Below are positions 43,712 through 53,281 of a DNA stretch of 64,000 nt, piece after piece. The translations under genes and the position numbers were made by a program. The notes under the pieces are model-generated. The model was not told the DNA's origin. It worked only from the letters and a program-made list of their open reading frames with translations, and ran no database searches. Positions within the stretch are counted from its first letter, which is position 1. Each line of letters begins with the position of its first letter. The stretch comes from Alphaproteobacteria bacterium (GTDB taxonomy: Bacteria > Pseudomonadota > Alphaproteobacteria > UBA8366 > Aestuariispiraceae), in the NCBI GenBank assembly GCA_024743195.1, contig JANSXE010000009.1, forward strand, positions 1-64,000, in the 5' to 3' direction.

Positions 43712-44890
43712 TCAGCGCCGATCATCGAGCATCGCCGCGTAGAGCGCCAGCGTCTCGGCGCAGATGCGCTCCGTCGAGAAGGCGTCCTCGGCCAGCCGGC
43801 GCGCGGCGGCGCCCAAGCGGCGGCGCAGATCGGCGTCGCGGGCCAGCCGCTCCAGCGCGTCGGCCAGCGGTTCGGCCGCACGCGCCGGAACCAATAGCCC
43901 GGTCTCATTCTCGCGGCAGATCTCCCGGCAGCCGGGGACGTCGGTCGCGACCATCGGCCGGCCGCAGGCCGCGGCCTCCAGCAGCGACTTCGGCAACCCC
44001 TCGCGATAGGAGGGCAGCACCGCGATGTGGCAGGCGGCGTAGGCCCCGGCGACGTCGCGGGTCCGTCCCTCGGCTTCGACTGCGCCCTCCTCGACCCAGT
44101 TGACGACGGTGCGCGCGGGGATCGCGGCCGGGTTGGCGTCGGTCGGCCCGACGAGGCGCACGGTGAGCGGGACGCCGCGCGCTTTCAGGAGGCGCGCCGC
44201 CGCGACCAGCTCCCCGATCCCCTTGTCCCACAGGAGGCGCGACAGGCACAGCGCGACCGGCGGATGGGCGTCGTCGACCGGCGGCTCCGGGGCGGGCCGC
44301 AAGGCGTCGACGTCCACGCCCGAGCCGCGGATCGTCGCGATGCGGGCGTCCGGGACCTTGAGGCGGTCGCGGAACAGCGCGCGGTCGTCGTCGTTCTGCA
44401 CGATGACGCGCACGCGCCCGTCGCGGTTGACCATCCGCATGACGCCCGCGATGGCCGGACGCAGAAGCCGCGCCTTCAACCCTTGCGAGATGAAGAGGAA
44501 CCCCATCCCCGCCATCGCGTTCACCACATGCGGGACGCCCTCCGCCAGCGCGGCCATGGAGCCGTAGAGGGTCGGCTTCATCGCGACGTGGTGCACGAGG
44601 TCCGGCCGCTCCCGCCGGTAGAGCGCGCGGATCGCAGAGAGGGTCTTCAGGTCCCGCGCGGGGTTGAGGCCGCTGCGGTCGAAGGGGATGTCGGCGACCG
44701 TGAAGCCCTCGGCCTCCAGCGTCGCGCGATCCTCGTTGATCCGGGTCGCGACGACGACCCGCGCGCCGGCGTCGCGCGCGGCGCGCGCCAGCGGCAGCCG
44801 GTGGGAGAGGAAGTACCAATCCTCCGTCACCAGGTAGACGACGGTGCGGCCCGTGAGGTCGGGCGGGGCGGGGCGGGGCGCGGCGCTCAT
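43712..44890 (-). CDS. Group 1 (GT4-like) glycosyltransferase
   Basis: Probable cell-envelope or exopolysaccharide sugar transferase, 392 aa, GT-B fold. The N-terminal half has VVYLVTEDWYFLSHRLPLARAARDAG and VVNAMAGMGFLF; the C-terminal half has LCLSRLLWDKGIGELVAAARLL and the donor-binding EGLPKSLLEAAACGRPMVA with the Glu-x7-Glu pattern. It is like the WbpH/WcaA-type enzymes of surface polysaccharide clusters. Its start overlaps the asparagine-synthase stop by ATGA, so the two are coupled. Confidence 0.9.
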   Translation of the reverse strand: MSAAPRPAPPDLTGRTVVYLVTEDWYFLSHRLPLARAARDAGARVVVATRINEDRATLEAEGFTVADIPFDRSGLNPARDLKTLSAIRALYRRERPDLVHHVAMKPTLYGSMAALAEGVPHVVNAMAGMGFLFISQGLKARLLRPAIAGVMRMVNRDGRVRVIVQNDDDRALFRDRLKVPDARIATIRGSGVDVDALRPAPEPPVDDAHPPVALCLSRLLWDKGIGELVAAARLLKARGVPLTVRLVGPTDANPAAIPARTVVNWVEEGAVEAEGRTRDVAGAYAACHIAVLPSYREGLPKSLLEAAACGRPMVATDVPGCREICRENETGLLVPARAAEPLADALERLARDADLRRRLGAAARRLAEDAFSTERICAETLALYAAMLDDRR

Positions 44891-46815
44891 CGGTCGAGCC
44901 AGCGCTCCGCCCAGGCTTCCAGCATCAGGACGCCCCACAGCGCCTCCGCACGGCCCTGGCCCTGTCCCGTCAGATGCTCCGCCCAGGCGGCGCGCACGAG
45001 GGCGGGCTCGACGAAACCGCGGCGCCGCAGGCGCGCCTCGCTCAACAGGTCGCCCGCCCACTCGCGCAAGGGGCCGCGCAGCCACTCCCCCAGCGGAATT
45101 GCGAAGCCGGCCTTCGGCCGCTCCACCAGATGGCGCGGCACATGGCGGTAGAGGATCTGGCGCAGCGGCCACTTGCCTACGCCGTCCTTCATCTTGAAGG
45201 CCGTCGGCAGCCGCCAGGCGGCCTCCACCACCCGGTGGTCGAGGAGCGGCGCGCGCGCCTCCAGACTGACCGCCATGCTGGCGCGGTCCACCTTGGTCAG
45301 GATGTCGTCGGGCAGGTAGGTCAGCGCGTCGAGCGCCGCCGCCCGTGCGGCGGGGTCGAGGCCGTCGCCCAGCTCCTGCGGCAGCAGCGCCGCGGGATCG
45401 TCCGGGCCGACCAGCCCGTCGGCCGCACGCCATTGGCTGACCACGTCCAGATAGCGCGCGTCGGTTCCCTCGCGGCCGAGCGCGCGGGCGAGCTTGGCCG
45501 CCTTGTCGTCCGCCTGACGCGGGCGCTTGCCTTCCGGCAGCAGGCGGGCGAGGCGCGCGGCGCCCGCGGGCCCCAGCGCCTGCAGCGCCCGCGCCGCCGT
45601 CCGGCGCAGGCCCGCCGGCGCGCGGTCGAGCCGCGCCAACTTGGCGAGCGCCGCATGCCGATTGTAGCCGAAGAAGACCTCGTCGCCGCCGTCGCCGCTG
45701 AGCGCCACCGTCACCTGGCCGCGCGCCAGCCGGCTGACCAGATAGGTCGGCAGGGCCGAGCTGTCCGCAAACGGCTCGTCATACCAGTCTGGCAGCGAGG
45801 GGATCAGCTCGCGCGCCGCGGCCGGGGCGAGATAGAGCTCCGTGTGATCGGTCTTCAGATGGGCGGCGACCTGTTTGGCGTGCGCCGCCTCGTCAAAGGC
45901 CTGATTGTCGAAGCCGATGGTGAAGGTCTTCACCGGCCGGTCGCTCGCCGCCTGCATCAGCGCGACGACGGTCGAGCTGTCGATCCCGCCGGAGAGCAGC
46001 GCGCCGAGCGGCACGTCCGCGACCATGCGCCGCGAGACCGCGTCGGACAGCAGGCGCTCCAGCGCGTCCAGCGTCTCGGCCGCGTCGCCGACCGCCGGCG
46101 CGTCCTGCGCGGTCGCGTCGGCGAGGCGCCAATAGCGGCCCTCCGCGCGGGCGCCGTCCGCCGCGTCGAGGCGCAGCCAGCCGCCCGGCGGCAGCTTCTC
46201 CACGCCTTCATAGATCGTGCGCGGTCCGGGGACGCAGTTGAAGCGCAGGAAGCGGTCGACGGCGTCCCGGTCCACGCACGGCCGGAAGTCCGGATGGGCG
46301 GCCAGCGCCTTCAACTCCGAGCCCCAGAGCACGAGATCGCCCTGCCGGCCGTGATAGAGGGGCTTCAAGCCCAGGCGGTCGCGGATCAGCCAGAGCTGGC
46401 GCTCGCGTGCATCCCACAGGGCGATCGCGAACATGCCGATCAGGCGCGGGATCGTCTCCAGCACGCCGCGGCGCGCCACATGCTCCAGCATCACCTCCGT
46501 GTCGGAGCCGCCGCGCAACGCGACGCCGTCGGCCTCCAACTCGGCGCGCAGGTCGCGGTGATTGTAGATCTCGCCATTGTAGGCGACCGTCCAACGGCCG
46601 TCGGCCGACGTCATGGGCTGATGGCCGGCCGGGCTGAGATCGATGATCGCAAGCCGCCGAAAGCCGATCGCCAGACCCGCCGGCGCGTCCACATGCACCC
46701 CGGCGTCGTCGGGCCCGCGATGAGTCAGGGCGTCGGCCATGGCGCGCGCCCGCGCGGCGAGCGTCGCCTCCGCCGTGCTTTGCGAGAGATCGAGGAATCC
46801 GGTCAGACCGCACAT
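44887..46815 (-). CDS. asnB: Glutamine-hydrolysing asparagine synthase (AsnB family)
   Basis: Two-domain amidotransferase of 642 aa. The N-terminal nucleophile hydrolase domain starts MCGLTGF (Cys2). The ATP-pyrophosphatase domain carries LLSGGIDSSTVVAL and SGDGGDEVFFGYNRH. Overlap with a glycosyltransferase fits the asparagine-synthase-like proteins of exopolysaccharide clusters, which amidate sugar or peptide parts, as well as true asparagine synthesis. The family-level call is firm; the substrate is not. It is divergent from the iron-binding protein across a 212-bp spacer. Confidence 0.9.
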   Translation of the reverse strand: MCGLTGFLDLSQSTAEATLAARARAMADALTHRGPDDAGVHVDAPAGLAIGFRRLAIIDLSPAGHQPMTSADGRWTVAYNGEIYNHRDLRAELEADGVALRGGSDTEVMLEHVARRGVLETIPRLIGMFAIALWDARERQLWLIRDRLGLKPLYHGRQGDLVLWGSELKALAAHPDFRPCVDRDAVDRFLRFNCVPGPRTIYEGVEKLPPGGWLRLDAADGARAEGRYWRLADATAQDAPAVGDAAETLDALERLLSDAVSRRMVADVPLGALLSGGIDSSTVVALMQAASDRPVKTFTIGFDNQAFDEAAHAKQVAAHLKTDHTELYLAPAAARELIPSLPDWYDEPFADSSALPTYLVSRLARGQVTVALSGDGGDEVFFGYNRHAALAKLARLDRAPAGLRRTAARALQALGPAGAARLARLLPEGKRPRQADDKAAKLARALGREGTDARYLDVVSQWRAADGLVGPDDPAALLPQELGDGLDPAARAAALDALTYLPDDILTKVDRASMAVSLEARAPLLDHRVVEAAWRLPTAFKMKDGVGKWPLRQILYRHVPRHLVERPKAGFAIPLGEWLRGPLREWAGDLLSEARLRRRGFVEPALVRAAWAEHLTGQGQGRAEALWGVLMLEAWAERWLDR

Positions 46816-46912
46816 GATGCGCGGACCTTATCCGCGTTGCGACATCGCGTCACGCCGCCCGTTCGTGTGGAAACGGGCGGCGCGCGCCCACGCAACGGAA
46901 AAAAATCAGGGG

Positions 46913-46939
46913 TGCAATTGACAATCACTCTCAATTGCA
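46913..46939. promoter_or_regulatory. Fur-box-like inverted repeat upstream of the iron-binding gene
   Basis: Perfect 9-bp arms TGCAATTGA (46913-46921) and TCAATTGCA (46931-46939) surround CAATCACTC. The core TTGACAATCACTCTCAA closely matches classical Fur boxes of TTGANAATNATTCTCAA form. It lies 89 bp before the ferric-binding protein start and 98 bp from asnB, so iron-dependent repression of the former is inferred. Confidence 0.7.
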
Positions 46940-47027
46940 ATAGGCGTGGTGTCACCGAGCCGGCGACGGGCGCTCCGGCGTCTGCGCGCCCGGCTCTCCA
47001 GAGACGACGGACGGAGTGGAACATCCG

Positions 47028-48065
47028 ATGAAGACCAATCTCTTGAAGACGGCGGCCGCGGCGCTCGCGGCCGCGATGCTGGGCGGCGCGGCGGCGCCGG
47101 CGCTGGCGGACGGCGAACTGAACCTCTACAGCTCCCGCCATTACGACACCGACGAGCGCCTCTACACCGACTTCGAGGCGCTGACCGGCATCAAGATCAA
47201 CCGGATCGAGGGCAAGGCCGACCAACTGATCGAGCGCATCCGCAGCGAGGGCGCCAACAGCCCCGCCGACGTGCTGCTGACGGTCGACGCCGGCCGCCTG
47301 TGGCGCGCCGATCAGCTCGGCCTGTTCCAGCCCGTCGATTCGGAGGCGCTGAACACCCGCATTCCCGAGCATCTGCGCCACCCGAACGGTCACTGGTTCG
47401 GCTTCTCGCAGCGCGCCCGCATCATCTTCTACGACACGGAGCGGGTGCAGCCGTCGCAGATCCAGACCTACCAGTCGCTCGCCGATCCGGAGCTTGAGGG
47501 CATGGTCTGCACGCGCTCCAGCGGCAACATCTACATGCTCTCGCTGATGGCCGCGATGATCGAGCATGTCGGCCCGACGCTGGCCCAGGACTGGGCCGAG
47601 GGCGTCTGGAACAACCGGGCGCGCGATCCGGCCGGCGGCGACACCGACCAGCTGCGCGGCATCGCGTCGGGCGAGTGCGCGGTCGCTGTCTCCAACACCT
47701 ACTACTTCTCCCGCGCCCTGCGGAAGGACGTGAAGGACCTCGGTGCGGAGGAGATGGCGAACATCGGCTGGGTGTTCCCGAACCAGAACACGACGGGCGC
47801 GCATGTGAACATCTCCGGCGCCGGCGTGCTGGCCAATGCGCCGAACCAGGAGAACGCGATCCGCTTCCTGGAGTATCTCGCCTCCGACCAGGCGCAGGAG
47901 TACTTCTCCGCCGGCAATGACGAGTATCCGGCCGTCGCCGGCGTCGCGCTGAGCGAGAGCGTCGCGGCCCTGGGGCTGTTCCGCCAGGACGTGCTGAACC
48001 TCGAGGCGCTGGGCGAGAACCAGGCCCAGGCCCAGATCCTCTACGATCAGGTCGGCTACAAGTAA
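47028..48065 (+). CDS. Ferric-iron ABC transporter substrate-binding protein (FbpA/FutA type)
   Basis: Periplasmic ferric-ion-binding protein of 345 aa. A signal peptide (residues 1 to about 27, cleavage after ALA) precedes GELNLYSSRHYDTDERLYTDFE, the standard FutA/IdiA start. The tyrosines in SNTYYFSRAL match the paired iron-ligand tyrosines of FbpA. WVFPNQNTTGAHVNISGAGV is also family-typical. The ATG at 47028 gives the clean signal peptide; a GTG 12 bp earlier is less likely. A Fur-like box lies upstream and a strong terminator follows. Its permease is on the other strand at 50929. Confidence 0.95.
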   Translation: MKTNLLKTAAAALAAAMLGGAAAPALADGELNLYSSRHYDTDERLYTDFEALTGIKINRIEGKADQLIERIRSEGANSPADVLLTVDAGRLWRADQLGLFQPVDSEALNTRIPEHLRHPNGHWFGFSQRARIIFYDTERVQPSQIQTYQSLADPELEGMVCTRSSGNIYMLSLMAAMIEHVGPTLAQDWAEGVWNNRARDPAGGDTDQLRGIASGECAVAVSNTYYFSRALRKDVKDLGAEEMANIGWVFPNQNTTGAHVNISGAGVLANAPNQENAIRFLEYLASDQAQEYFSAGNDEYPAVAGVALSESVAALGLFRQDVLNLEALGENQAQAQILYDQVGYK

Positions 48066-48120
48066 GCCGCCCGATCCCGATCTCATCCACCCTGTCAGGC
48101 TGTGGGGTCTGACAAACTCA

Positions 48121-48157
48121 AGCCCGCCCGGGGCGACCCGGGCGGGCTCTTTTCTTT
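48121..48157 (+). terminator. Strong rho-independent terminator after the iron-binding gene
   Basis: Perfect 12-bp stem AGCCCGCCCGGG/CCCGGGCGGGCT with a GCGA loop, followed by CTTTTCTTT. It lies 55 bp after the stop. A smaller TGTCAG/CTGACA inverted repeat just upstream may add to it. Confidence 0.92.
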
Positions 48158-48241
48158 GGCTCCGCGCTGCGGCCGGGACCGGACCGCTTCCACGCGGGGT
48201 GTCGCAGGCGGCCGTCTCTCGACCTATCCGGCGGCTTCCGT

Positions 48242-49816
48242 TCAGCCCGCGTCGCGCGCTTCGATCTGGCCCAGAATCTCCTGCCGGTCGACCTTGCCAG
48301 CGGCGTTGAGCGGCAAGGCGTCGAAAAAGTAGATCCGCTCCGGGCAGCGAAAGCCGGCCAAATGCGCCCGGCAATGGCGAATGATCCTATCCGCATCCAA
48401 CGCATCGCCCTCGCCCTCGCCCTCACCCTCACCCTCGGGGACGACCGCGGCGGCGACAATCTCACCCCAGGTCGGATCGGGCAGTCCGAGCACGACCGCG
48501 TCGCGCACGCCGTCCGCGGCAAGCACGACGGGCTCCACCTCCGCCGGATAGACGTTCTCCCCGCCGCGGATGATCATCTGCTTCTTCCGGCCGGCAAGAT
48601 AGACATACCCTTGAGAGTCGCGCCGACCCAGGTCGCCGCTGAAGACCCACCCGTCGCGCAAAGTGCTGGCGGTCTCTTCGGGCAGATTCCAGTAGGCGCT
48701 CATCGCCATGCCGGAACGCGTGGCGATCTCGCCGATCTCACCATCCGGCGCGTCGCGCCCGTCGTCGGCGCAGATTTTGAGTTCGACGCCGGCGCAGGCG
48801 CGCCCGACGGACGACAGGCGCTCCTCATCGCCCTCGGCGAGGGCGGCGCGGTGGTCCTCCGGTGTGAGAACGGTCTGGGGCAAGTCCTCCGTCTGGCCGA
48901 GAAACTGGATCAGATCGCCCTTGTAGACGGCGGTCCAGCGCTGCAGCAGAGGCAGGCTCATCGGAGCGGCGGTGTACATGATGAGGCGCAAGCCGGCGAA
49001 CGCGTCCGGCGTGAAATCGGGACGCGCGAGCGCCATGCTGAGGATCGTCGGCACGGTGTTGATGAAGGTGACGCCGTACTCGCGAAGCGCGGGAATCGTT
49101 TGCTCGTACTCGAACTGCGGCAGGATCAGTTGCGCCGCCCCGCGCTGCAGACCGGCGAGGCTCAGGATCAAACAGGAGATGTGGAACATCGGGGTCGTCA
49201 TGTGCATGACGTCGTCCGGGCCGAGCCGAAGCTCGTACATAATCCTCAGCGCCCGCGTGGTCGCCGTGAATTGATCGATCACCGCGCCCTTCGGGCGCCC
49301 GGTGGTGCCGCTGGTGTAGCAGATCGCGAGCGGCGTCGACGGATCGATCGGGTCGTCGTCTTCCGCCGCCGTCTCCGCATGCGCCGCTGCGGCCTCCTCG
49401 GCCTTGCGCGCCGCCGCGTCCAAGGACCTAAGCCCGAGTGGGAGATCGTCGCGCAGTTCCTCGGCCGCTTCGAGGTAGCGCTCGGCGGCCAGCAACAGCC
49501 GTGCGCCGGAGTCCCGGATCTGAAAGCGATGTTCCGCCGGCGTCTGGCGGTAATTGAGCGGCACCGCGGCGGCGCCGATCATCGACAGGGCGCAAAGCGT
49601 TTCGAGAAAGGCGATGGAGTTGACGTCGAGGATCGCGACCCGGTCGCTCCGCCGCACGCCGGCGGCGGTCAGGGTCCGGGCCAACGCGCGCGCTTCGCGC
49701 TGGAACGTCTGGAAGCTCACCCGCCGCGTCGGCGTCACGACGCACAGCCGCGCCCCGTGCGCCGCAGCGGCGGCGCGCAGCATGCCCGGCAGGCTGTAGC
49801 TCTGCGGGTACGTCAT
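48242..49816 (-). CDS. Acyl-CoA ligase (AMP-binding, CaiC/FadD-like)
   Basis: Cytoplasmic adenylate-forming enzyme activating a carboxylic acid to its CoA thioester; 524 aa. Seen: the P-loop motif ICYTSGTTGRPKGAVI, the GQTEDLP-type A5 region, DGWVFSGDLGRRDSQGYVYLAGRKKQMI (A7-A8), IRGGENVYPAEVE and the C-terminal lysine in LPLNAAGKVDRQEI. GQTED is a variant of the usual YGxTE. A Glu-Gly hexanucleotide repeat near 48406-48437 codes GEGEGEGEGD in the C-terminal domain. The enoyl-CoA hydratase lies 30 bp upstream in the same operon, which suggests degradation of an unsaturated or aromatic acid. Confidence 0.92.
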   Translation of the reverse strand: MTYPQSYSLPGMLRAAAAAHGARLCVVTPTRRVSFQTFQREARALARTLTAAGVRRSDRVAILDVNSIAFLETLCALSMIGAAAVPLNYRQTPAEHRFQIRDSGARLLLAAERYLEAAEELRDDLPLGLRSLDAAARKAEEAAAAHAETAAEDDDPIDPSTPLAICYTSGTTGRPKGAVIDQFTATTRALRIMYELRLGPDDVMHMTTPMFHISCLILSLAGLQRGAAQLILPQFEYEQTIPALREYGVTFINTVPTILSMALARPDFTPDAFAGLRLIMYTAAPMSLPLLQRWTAVYKGDLIQFLGQTEDLPQTVLTPEDHRAALAEGDEERLSSVGRACAGVELKICADDGRDAPDGEIGEIATRSGMAMSAYWNLPEETASTLRDGWVFSGDLGRRDSQGYVYLAGRKKQMIIRGGENVYPAEVEPVVLAADGVRDAVVLGLPDPTWGEIVAAAVVPEGEGEGEGEGDALDADRIIRHCRAHLAGFRCPERIYFFDALPLNAAGKVDRQEILGQIEARDAG

Positions 49817-49846
49817 CAGTCTGCGCGCCTCGCCCGGTCCCGCTCC

Positions 49847-50662
49847 TCACGCGCCATAGCGTGTCTGAACCCATTTCATGGCGGCTGAGAAGCCGTCGCG
49901 GTTCATGCGCTGCAGGAACTCGTCCTTCAGCGCGTTAGGCGTCGTATTCGCGGTCACGAAGGCTTCGACGCCCATCGAGATCGCCGCCGAGAACCCCATG
50001 ATCTCGTAGGAGCGGTTCACCGCCGCCTTGTTCACATGCCAAGTCTCCGGGGCGAAGCCCTTCAGCCGATCGGCAAGCCGCCGCACCGCGCCGGTCAACT
50101 CCGCGGCCGCGCAGACCTGGTTGACCAGACCGACCTCGACCGCCCGCGCGGCCTCGACAAGTTCGCCGGTCAGCAGGATGTGCTTCGCCTGACGCATGCC
50201 CATGACCCAGGGGCTGATCAGGAATGGCGGGGCGTCGGCGAGCAGCACCTCCGGCTCGCCCAACTGCGCCGTCTCGTCGGCGTAGACGAAATCGCACGCC
50301 ATGGCGAATTCGAACGCACCGCCCAGGCAATAGCCCCGCACGGCCGCAATGACCGGCGTCTTGCTGCGCCACACCGCCCAACAGGCCTCGTTGCCGACCT
50401 CGACATAGTCGCGGAAAGCGTTGGGGAGCGGCTCGGCGAGCTCTCCGCCGAGCGCCGCCTTGAGATCGTAGCCGGCGGAGAAGTTGCCGCCGGCCCCTTC
50501 AATGACCATCACGCGGACGTCGGGATCCGCATCGCCTTCGGCGACGGCCGCTCGAACGTCGCGCCATTGCTGAAGGTTGAACGCATTCAAGACCTTCGGT
50601 CGATTGAGGGTGATCCATGATACGCCGTCGCGCGTGTCGATCCGGATGTTCTCGTATGGCAT
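49847..50662 (-). CDS. Enoyl-CoA hydratase/isomerase (crotonase family)
   Basis: Crotonase-fold enzyme of 271 aa. The start ATG at 50662 has AAGGGA 5 nt upstream and gives the usual MPYENIRIDTRDGVSWITLNRP N-terminus; the longer frame is not supported. The oxyanion-hole segment GAGGNFSAGYDLKAALGG is present. One catalytic Glu lies in GGAFEFAMACDF and the other in the LGEPEVLLADAP region. It is first in a two-gene operon with the acyl-CoA ligase. The true reaction could be hydration, isomerisation or hydrolysis. Confidence 0.92.
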   Translation of the reverse strand: MPYENIRIDTRDGVSWITLNRPKVLNAFNLQQWRDVRAAVAEGDADPDVRVMVIEGAGGNFSAGYDLKAALGGELAEPLPNAFRDYVEVGNEACWAVWRSKTPVIAAVRGYCLGGAFEFAMACDFVYADETAQLGEPEVLLADAPPFLISPWVMGMRQAKHILLTGELVEAARAVEVGLVNQVCAAAELTGAVRRLADRLKGFAPETWHVNKAAVNRSYEIMGFSAAISMGVEAFVTANTTPNALKDEFLQRMNRDGFSAAMKWVQTRYGA

Positions 50663-50928
50663 GTCGGTCCCTTGTCGTTGCCAATCGTCGCGTACCTTAG
50701 GCGATGAGCAGACGTTCGTAAGCAGGATCTTCTTTTCGCTGCGGCGCCTGCAGGGCGGCAAAGATCTGTAAACGCTGAGAAAAGATTGTATCCTCAGAGA
50801 AACCCCCGCCATGGATGTATGTCCATGTCGGATTAGGGGCGGACGCGCCGGATGGGGCGTCAAGGCATCCGGGGCGCTGGCGAACCGGAGCGATCGACGC
50901 TCGCGCTAGGCGCGCTCCGCGCCGTCCC

Positions 50929-52656
50929 CTACCGTGCGAAGGGCAGGAAGCGCAGGCCGCGGCGCGTGCGTTTGGCGGCGGCGCCGGGGCGGGCGGCGGC
51001 GATGCGGCGGCTGATGACGATGATCGGCAAGAGTCCGACCAGCACGATCATCAGGCTGGGCGCGGCGGAGAGCATCAGGCGCTCGTCCGAGGCGAGGTTG
51101 TAGGCGGTGATCGCCAGGGTGTTGAAGTCGAAGGGGCGCAGGATCAGCGTCGCGGGCAATTCCTTCATCACGTCCACGAAGACGATGAGCCCCGCCGTCA
51201 GCAGACTGGTGGAGAGGATGGGCGCGTGCACCTCCTTGACCGTGCGCCAGGGGCCGCGGCCCAGCGTGCGCGAGGCGTCGTCCATCGAGGGCGTGACCTT
51301 GGTCAGGCCCGCCTCCACCGTCTGCAGCGCGACCGCCATGAAGCGCACCAGATAGGCGTAGATCAGGGCGGCGATCCCGCCGGTGAAGATCAGCCCGGTC
51401 GAGATCCCGAAGAGGTCGCGCATATGGCCGTCGAGCCAATTGTCGAAGCCGCCGAGCGGGATCAGCAGCCCCACCGCGATCACCGAGCCGGGCACGGCGT
51501 AGCCCAGGCCAGAGACCCGCACCGCCCCGCGCGCCAGTTTGGAGCGGTCGAGCCGGTTGGCGTAGGCCAGGACGAGCGCGGTCAGCACCGCGGCGACGGC
51601 GGCGATCGCGGCGAGCGAAAAACTGTTCCAGACCAGTTCGAGCGTGCGCGCCTCGAACAGATTGCCCGCCTCGAGCGCCATCGCGATCATCAGTCCGGCC
51701 GGCAGCAGGAAGCCGAGCGCGATCGGCGCGAGGCAGGCCGCGAAAGCCGCCGCCGCGCGCCATCCGGTCAGCCGATAGCCGGGCAGGATCTTGTAGGTCC
51801 CGGTCGACTGGAAGCCGCGCCGGCCGCGGGTCGCGCGCTCCAGCGCCAAGAGCAGGAAAACGAAGCCCAGGAGCATGCTGGCGAGCTGCGCCGCCGCCAC
51901 CGGATCGCCGAAGGAATAGAGCGCGCGATAGACCCCGGTGGTGAAGGTCTGCACCCCGAAATGCGCCACCGTGCCGAAATCCGCCAGCGTCTCCATAAGC
52001 GCCAGCGCGACGCCCGTGGCGATCGCCGGGCGCGCCAAGGGCAAGGCGATGCGCCGGAACGCCGCCCAGGCGCTGCAGCCCAGCGTGCGCGCGGCTTCGA
52101 AGACGCCGACCGACTGCTCCAGAAAGGCCGCGCGGGCGAGCAGATAGACGTAAGGATAGAGCGTCAGCGTGAACATCAGGATCGCGCCGGGCAGCGAGCG
52201 GACATTGGGGAACCAGCCCTCCCGCGGGCCCCAGCCCATCAGGTCGCGCAGCCCCGTCTGCACCGGCCCCGAATGCTGCAGGAAGTCGGAATAGACATAG
52301 GCCAGGATGTAGGCCGGCGCCGCCAGCGGCAGGATCAGCGCCCATTCGAAGATCAGCCGTCCCGGAAAACGGCACATGGTGACCAGCCAGGCGCACGCGG
52401 TTCCGATCACGCCCACGCCGATCGGCACCCCGACCATCATCCACAGCGTGTTGCCGATGTAGCGGGGCAGGAGCGTGCCCGCGAGATGGCCCATCAGGTC
52501 GGTGGACTGGAAGAGATGCGCCGCGACCGTAAGCACCGGCAGCGAGAGCGTCAGCGCGACGGCCAGCGCGATCAGCCCGATCGCGCCCGGCCGCCAACGC
52601 CGCCGCGCGGGCGGCCGGGCGCCGGTGGTTTGCTTGTCCTTGGCTGTCGCGCTCAC
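50929..52656 (-). CDS. Ferric-iron ABC transporter permease (FbpB/FutB type)
   Basis: Fused permease of 575 aa with two BPD-transport domains and about twelve helices, the standard form for FbpB-type iron importers. IEWALILPLAAPAYILAYVYSDFLQHSGPVQ and the EAA loops EAARTLGCSAWAAFRRIALPLARPAIATG and DASRTLGRGPWRTVKEVHAPIL are typical. It presumably works with the ferric-binding protein at 47028, although an acyl-CoA ligase/crotonase pair on the same strand lies between them. No cognate ATPase is in the window. Confidence 0.93.
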   Translation of the reverse strand: MSATAKDKQTTGARPPARRRWRPGAIGLIALAVALTLSLPVLTVAAHLFQSTDLMGHLAGTLLPRYIGNTLWMMVGVPIGVGVIGTACAWLVTMCRFPGRLIFEWALILPLAAPAYILAYVYSDFLQHSGPVQTGLRDLMGWGPREGWFPNVRSLPGAILMFTLTLYPYVYLLARAAFLEQSVGVFEAARTLGCSAWAAFRRIALPLARPAIATGVALALMETLADFGTVAHFGVQTFTTGVYRALYSFGDPVAAAQLASMLLGFVFLLLALERATRGRRGFQSTGTYKILPGYRLTGWRAAAAFAACLAPIALGFLLPAGLMIAMALEAGNLFEARTLELVWNSFSLAAIAAVAAVLTALVLAYANRLDRSKLARGAVRVSGLGYAVPGSVIAVGLLIPLGGFDNWLDGHMRDLFGISTGLIFTGGIAALIYAYLVRFMAVALQTVEAGLTKVTPSMDDASRTLGRGPWRTVKEVHAPILSTSLLTAGLIVFVDVMKELPATLILRPFDFNTLAITAYNLASDERLMLSAAPSLMIVLVGLLPIIVISRRIAAARPGAAAKRTRRGLRFLPFAR

Positions 52657-52843
52657 ACGCGCTCTCCTCGATTCCGGCTGCGACCGGTTCTCACCTGTGA
52701 CCGAGATACACCGGGCCGGGCGATGGAGAAAGGCCTGACGGCGCGCGGCGCGCGCGGCGCAGCGGTCGGCGCGGCCCCTTGACTGCGCATGTAGGCGGGC
52801 CGCCGCGCATTCGGTTCGATATCGTAACGAAAGGCCGTTGCGG

Positions 52844-53281
52844 TCACGCGACCGGATCGCCGTCGATCCCGTGGGCGCGCCGGGGGACGTCGTCCGCGAT
52901 GTCGTAATAGTCCGCCTTGCCGGCGGTGAAGATATGGAACGCGGTCTTCAGGCCGCTCGGTCGGTCGAGCGTTCCGGCCATGATCGAGAGAGGCGCCGCC
53001 GTCGGATCGCGCCGGCGATAGAACAGGTTGCCGCCGCAGACCCGACAGAAGCCGCGCTCCGCGACGTCCGAGGAGGCGAACCAGGTCAGGCCGCGCTCGT
53101 CGATCAGCGTCAGGTCCCCGGGCGCGCAGGCCGTCGCCGCGACATGAGGGCCGCTGGTGCGGCGGCACTGTTCGCAATGGCAGGCGATGACGGGCCTCAG
53201 CGGCCCGTCCACCCGGTAGCGCACCGCGCCGCACAGGCAGCCGCCGGTCGCTGGGGCCGCCTGTCCTTCCGGCTCCGCCAT
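52844..53281 (-). CDS. GFA-family zinc-binding protein (glutathione-dependent formaldehyde-activating-like)
   Basis: 145-aa protein with the GFA zinc motifs: GGCLCGAVRYRVDG, CHCEQCRRTSG and RGFCRVCGGNLFYRR, giving seven cysteines spaced as in the family. Family members include glutathione S-hydroxymethyltransferase-like proteins; most, like this one, have no proven reaction. The end FTAGKADYYDIADDVP is also family-like. It lies 181 bp after the dehydrogenase gene. Confidence 0.9.
   Translation of the reverse strand: MAEPEGQAAPATGGCLCGAVRYRVDGPLRPVIACHCEQCRRTSGPHVAATACAPGDLTLIDERGLTWFASSDVAERGFCRVCGGNLFYRRRDPTAAPLSIMAGTLDRPSGLKTAFHIFTAGKADYYDIADDVPRRAHGIDGDPVA

Noticed and set aside
46816-47027. 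Search for a tRNA or small RNA gene in the asnB/iron-binding spacer and other spacers
   Set aside because: No cloverleaf or CCA end could be built here, in 34873-35127, in 50663-50928 or in 62353-63161.
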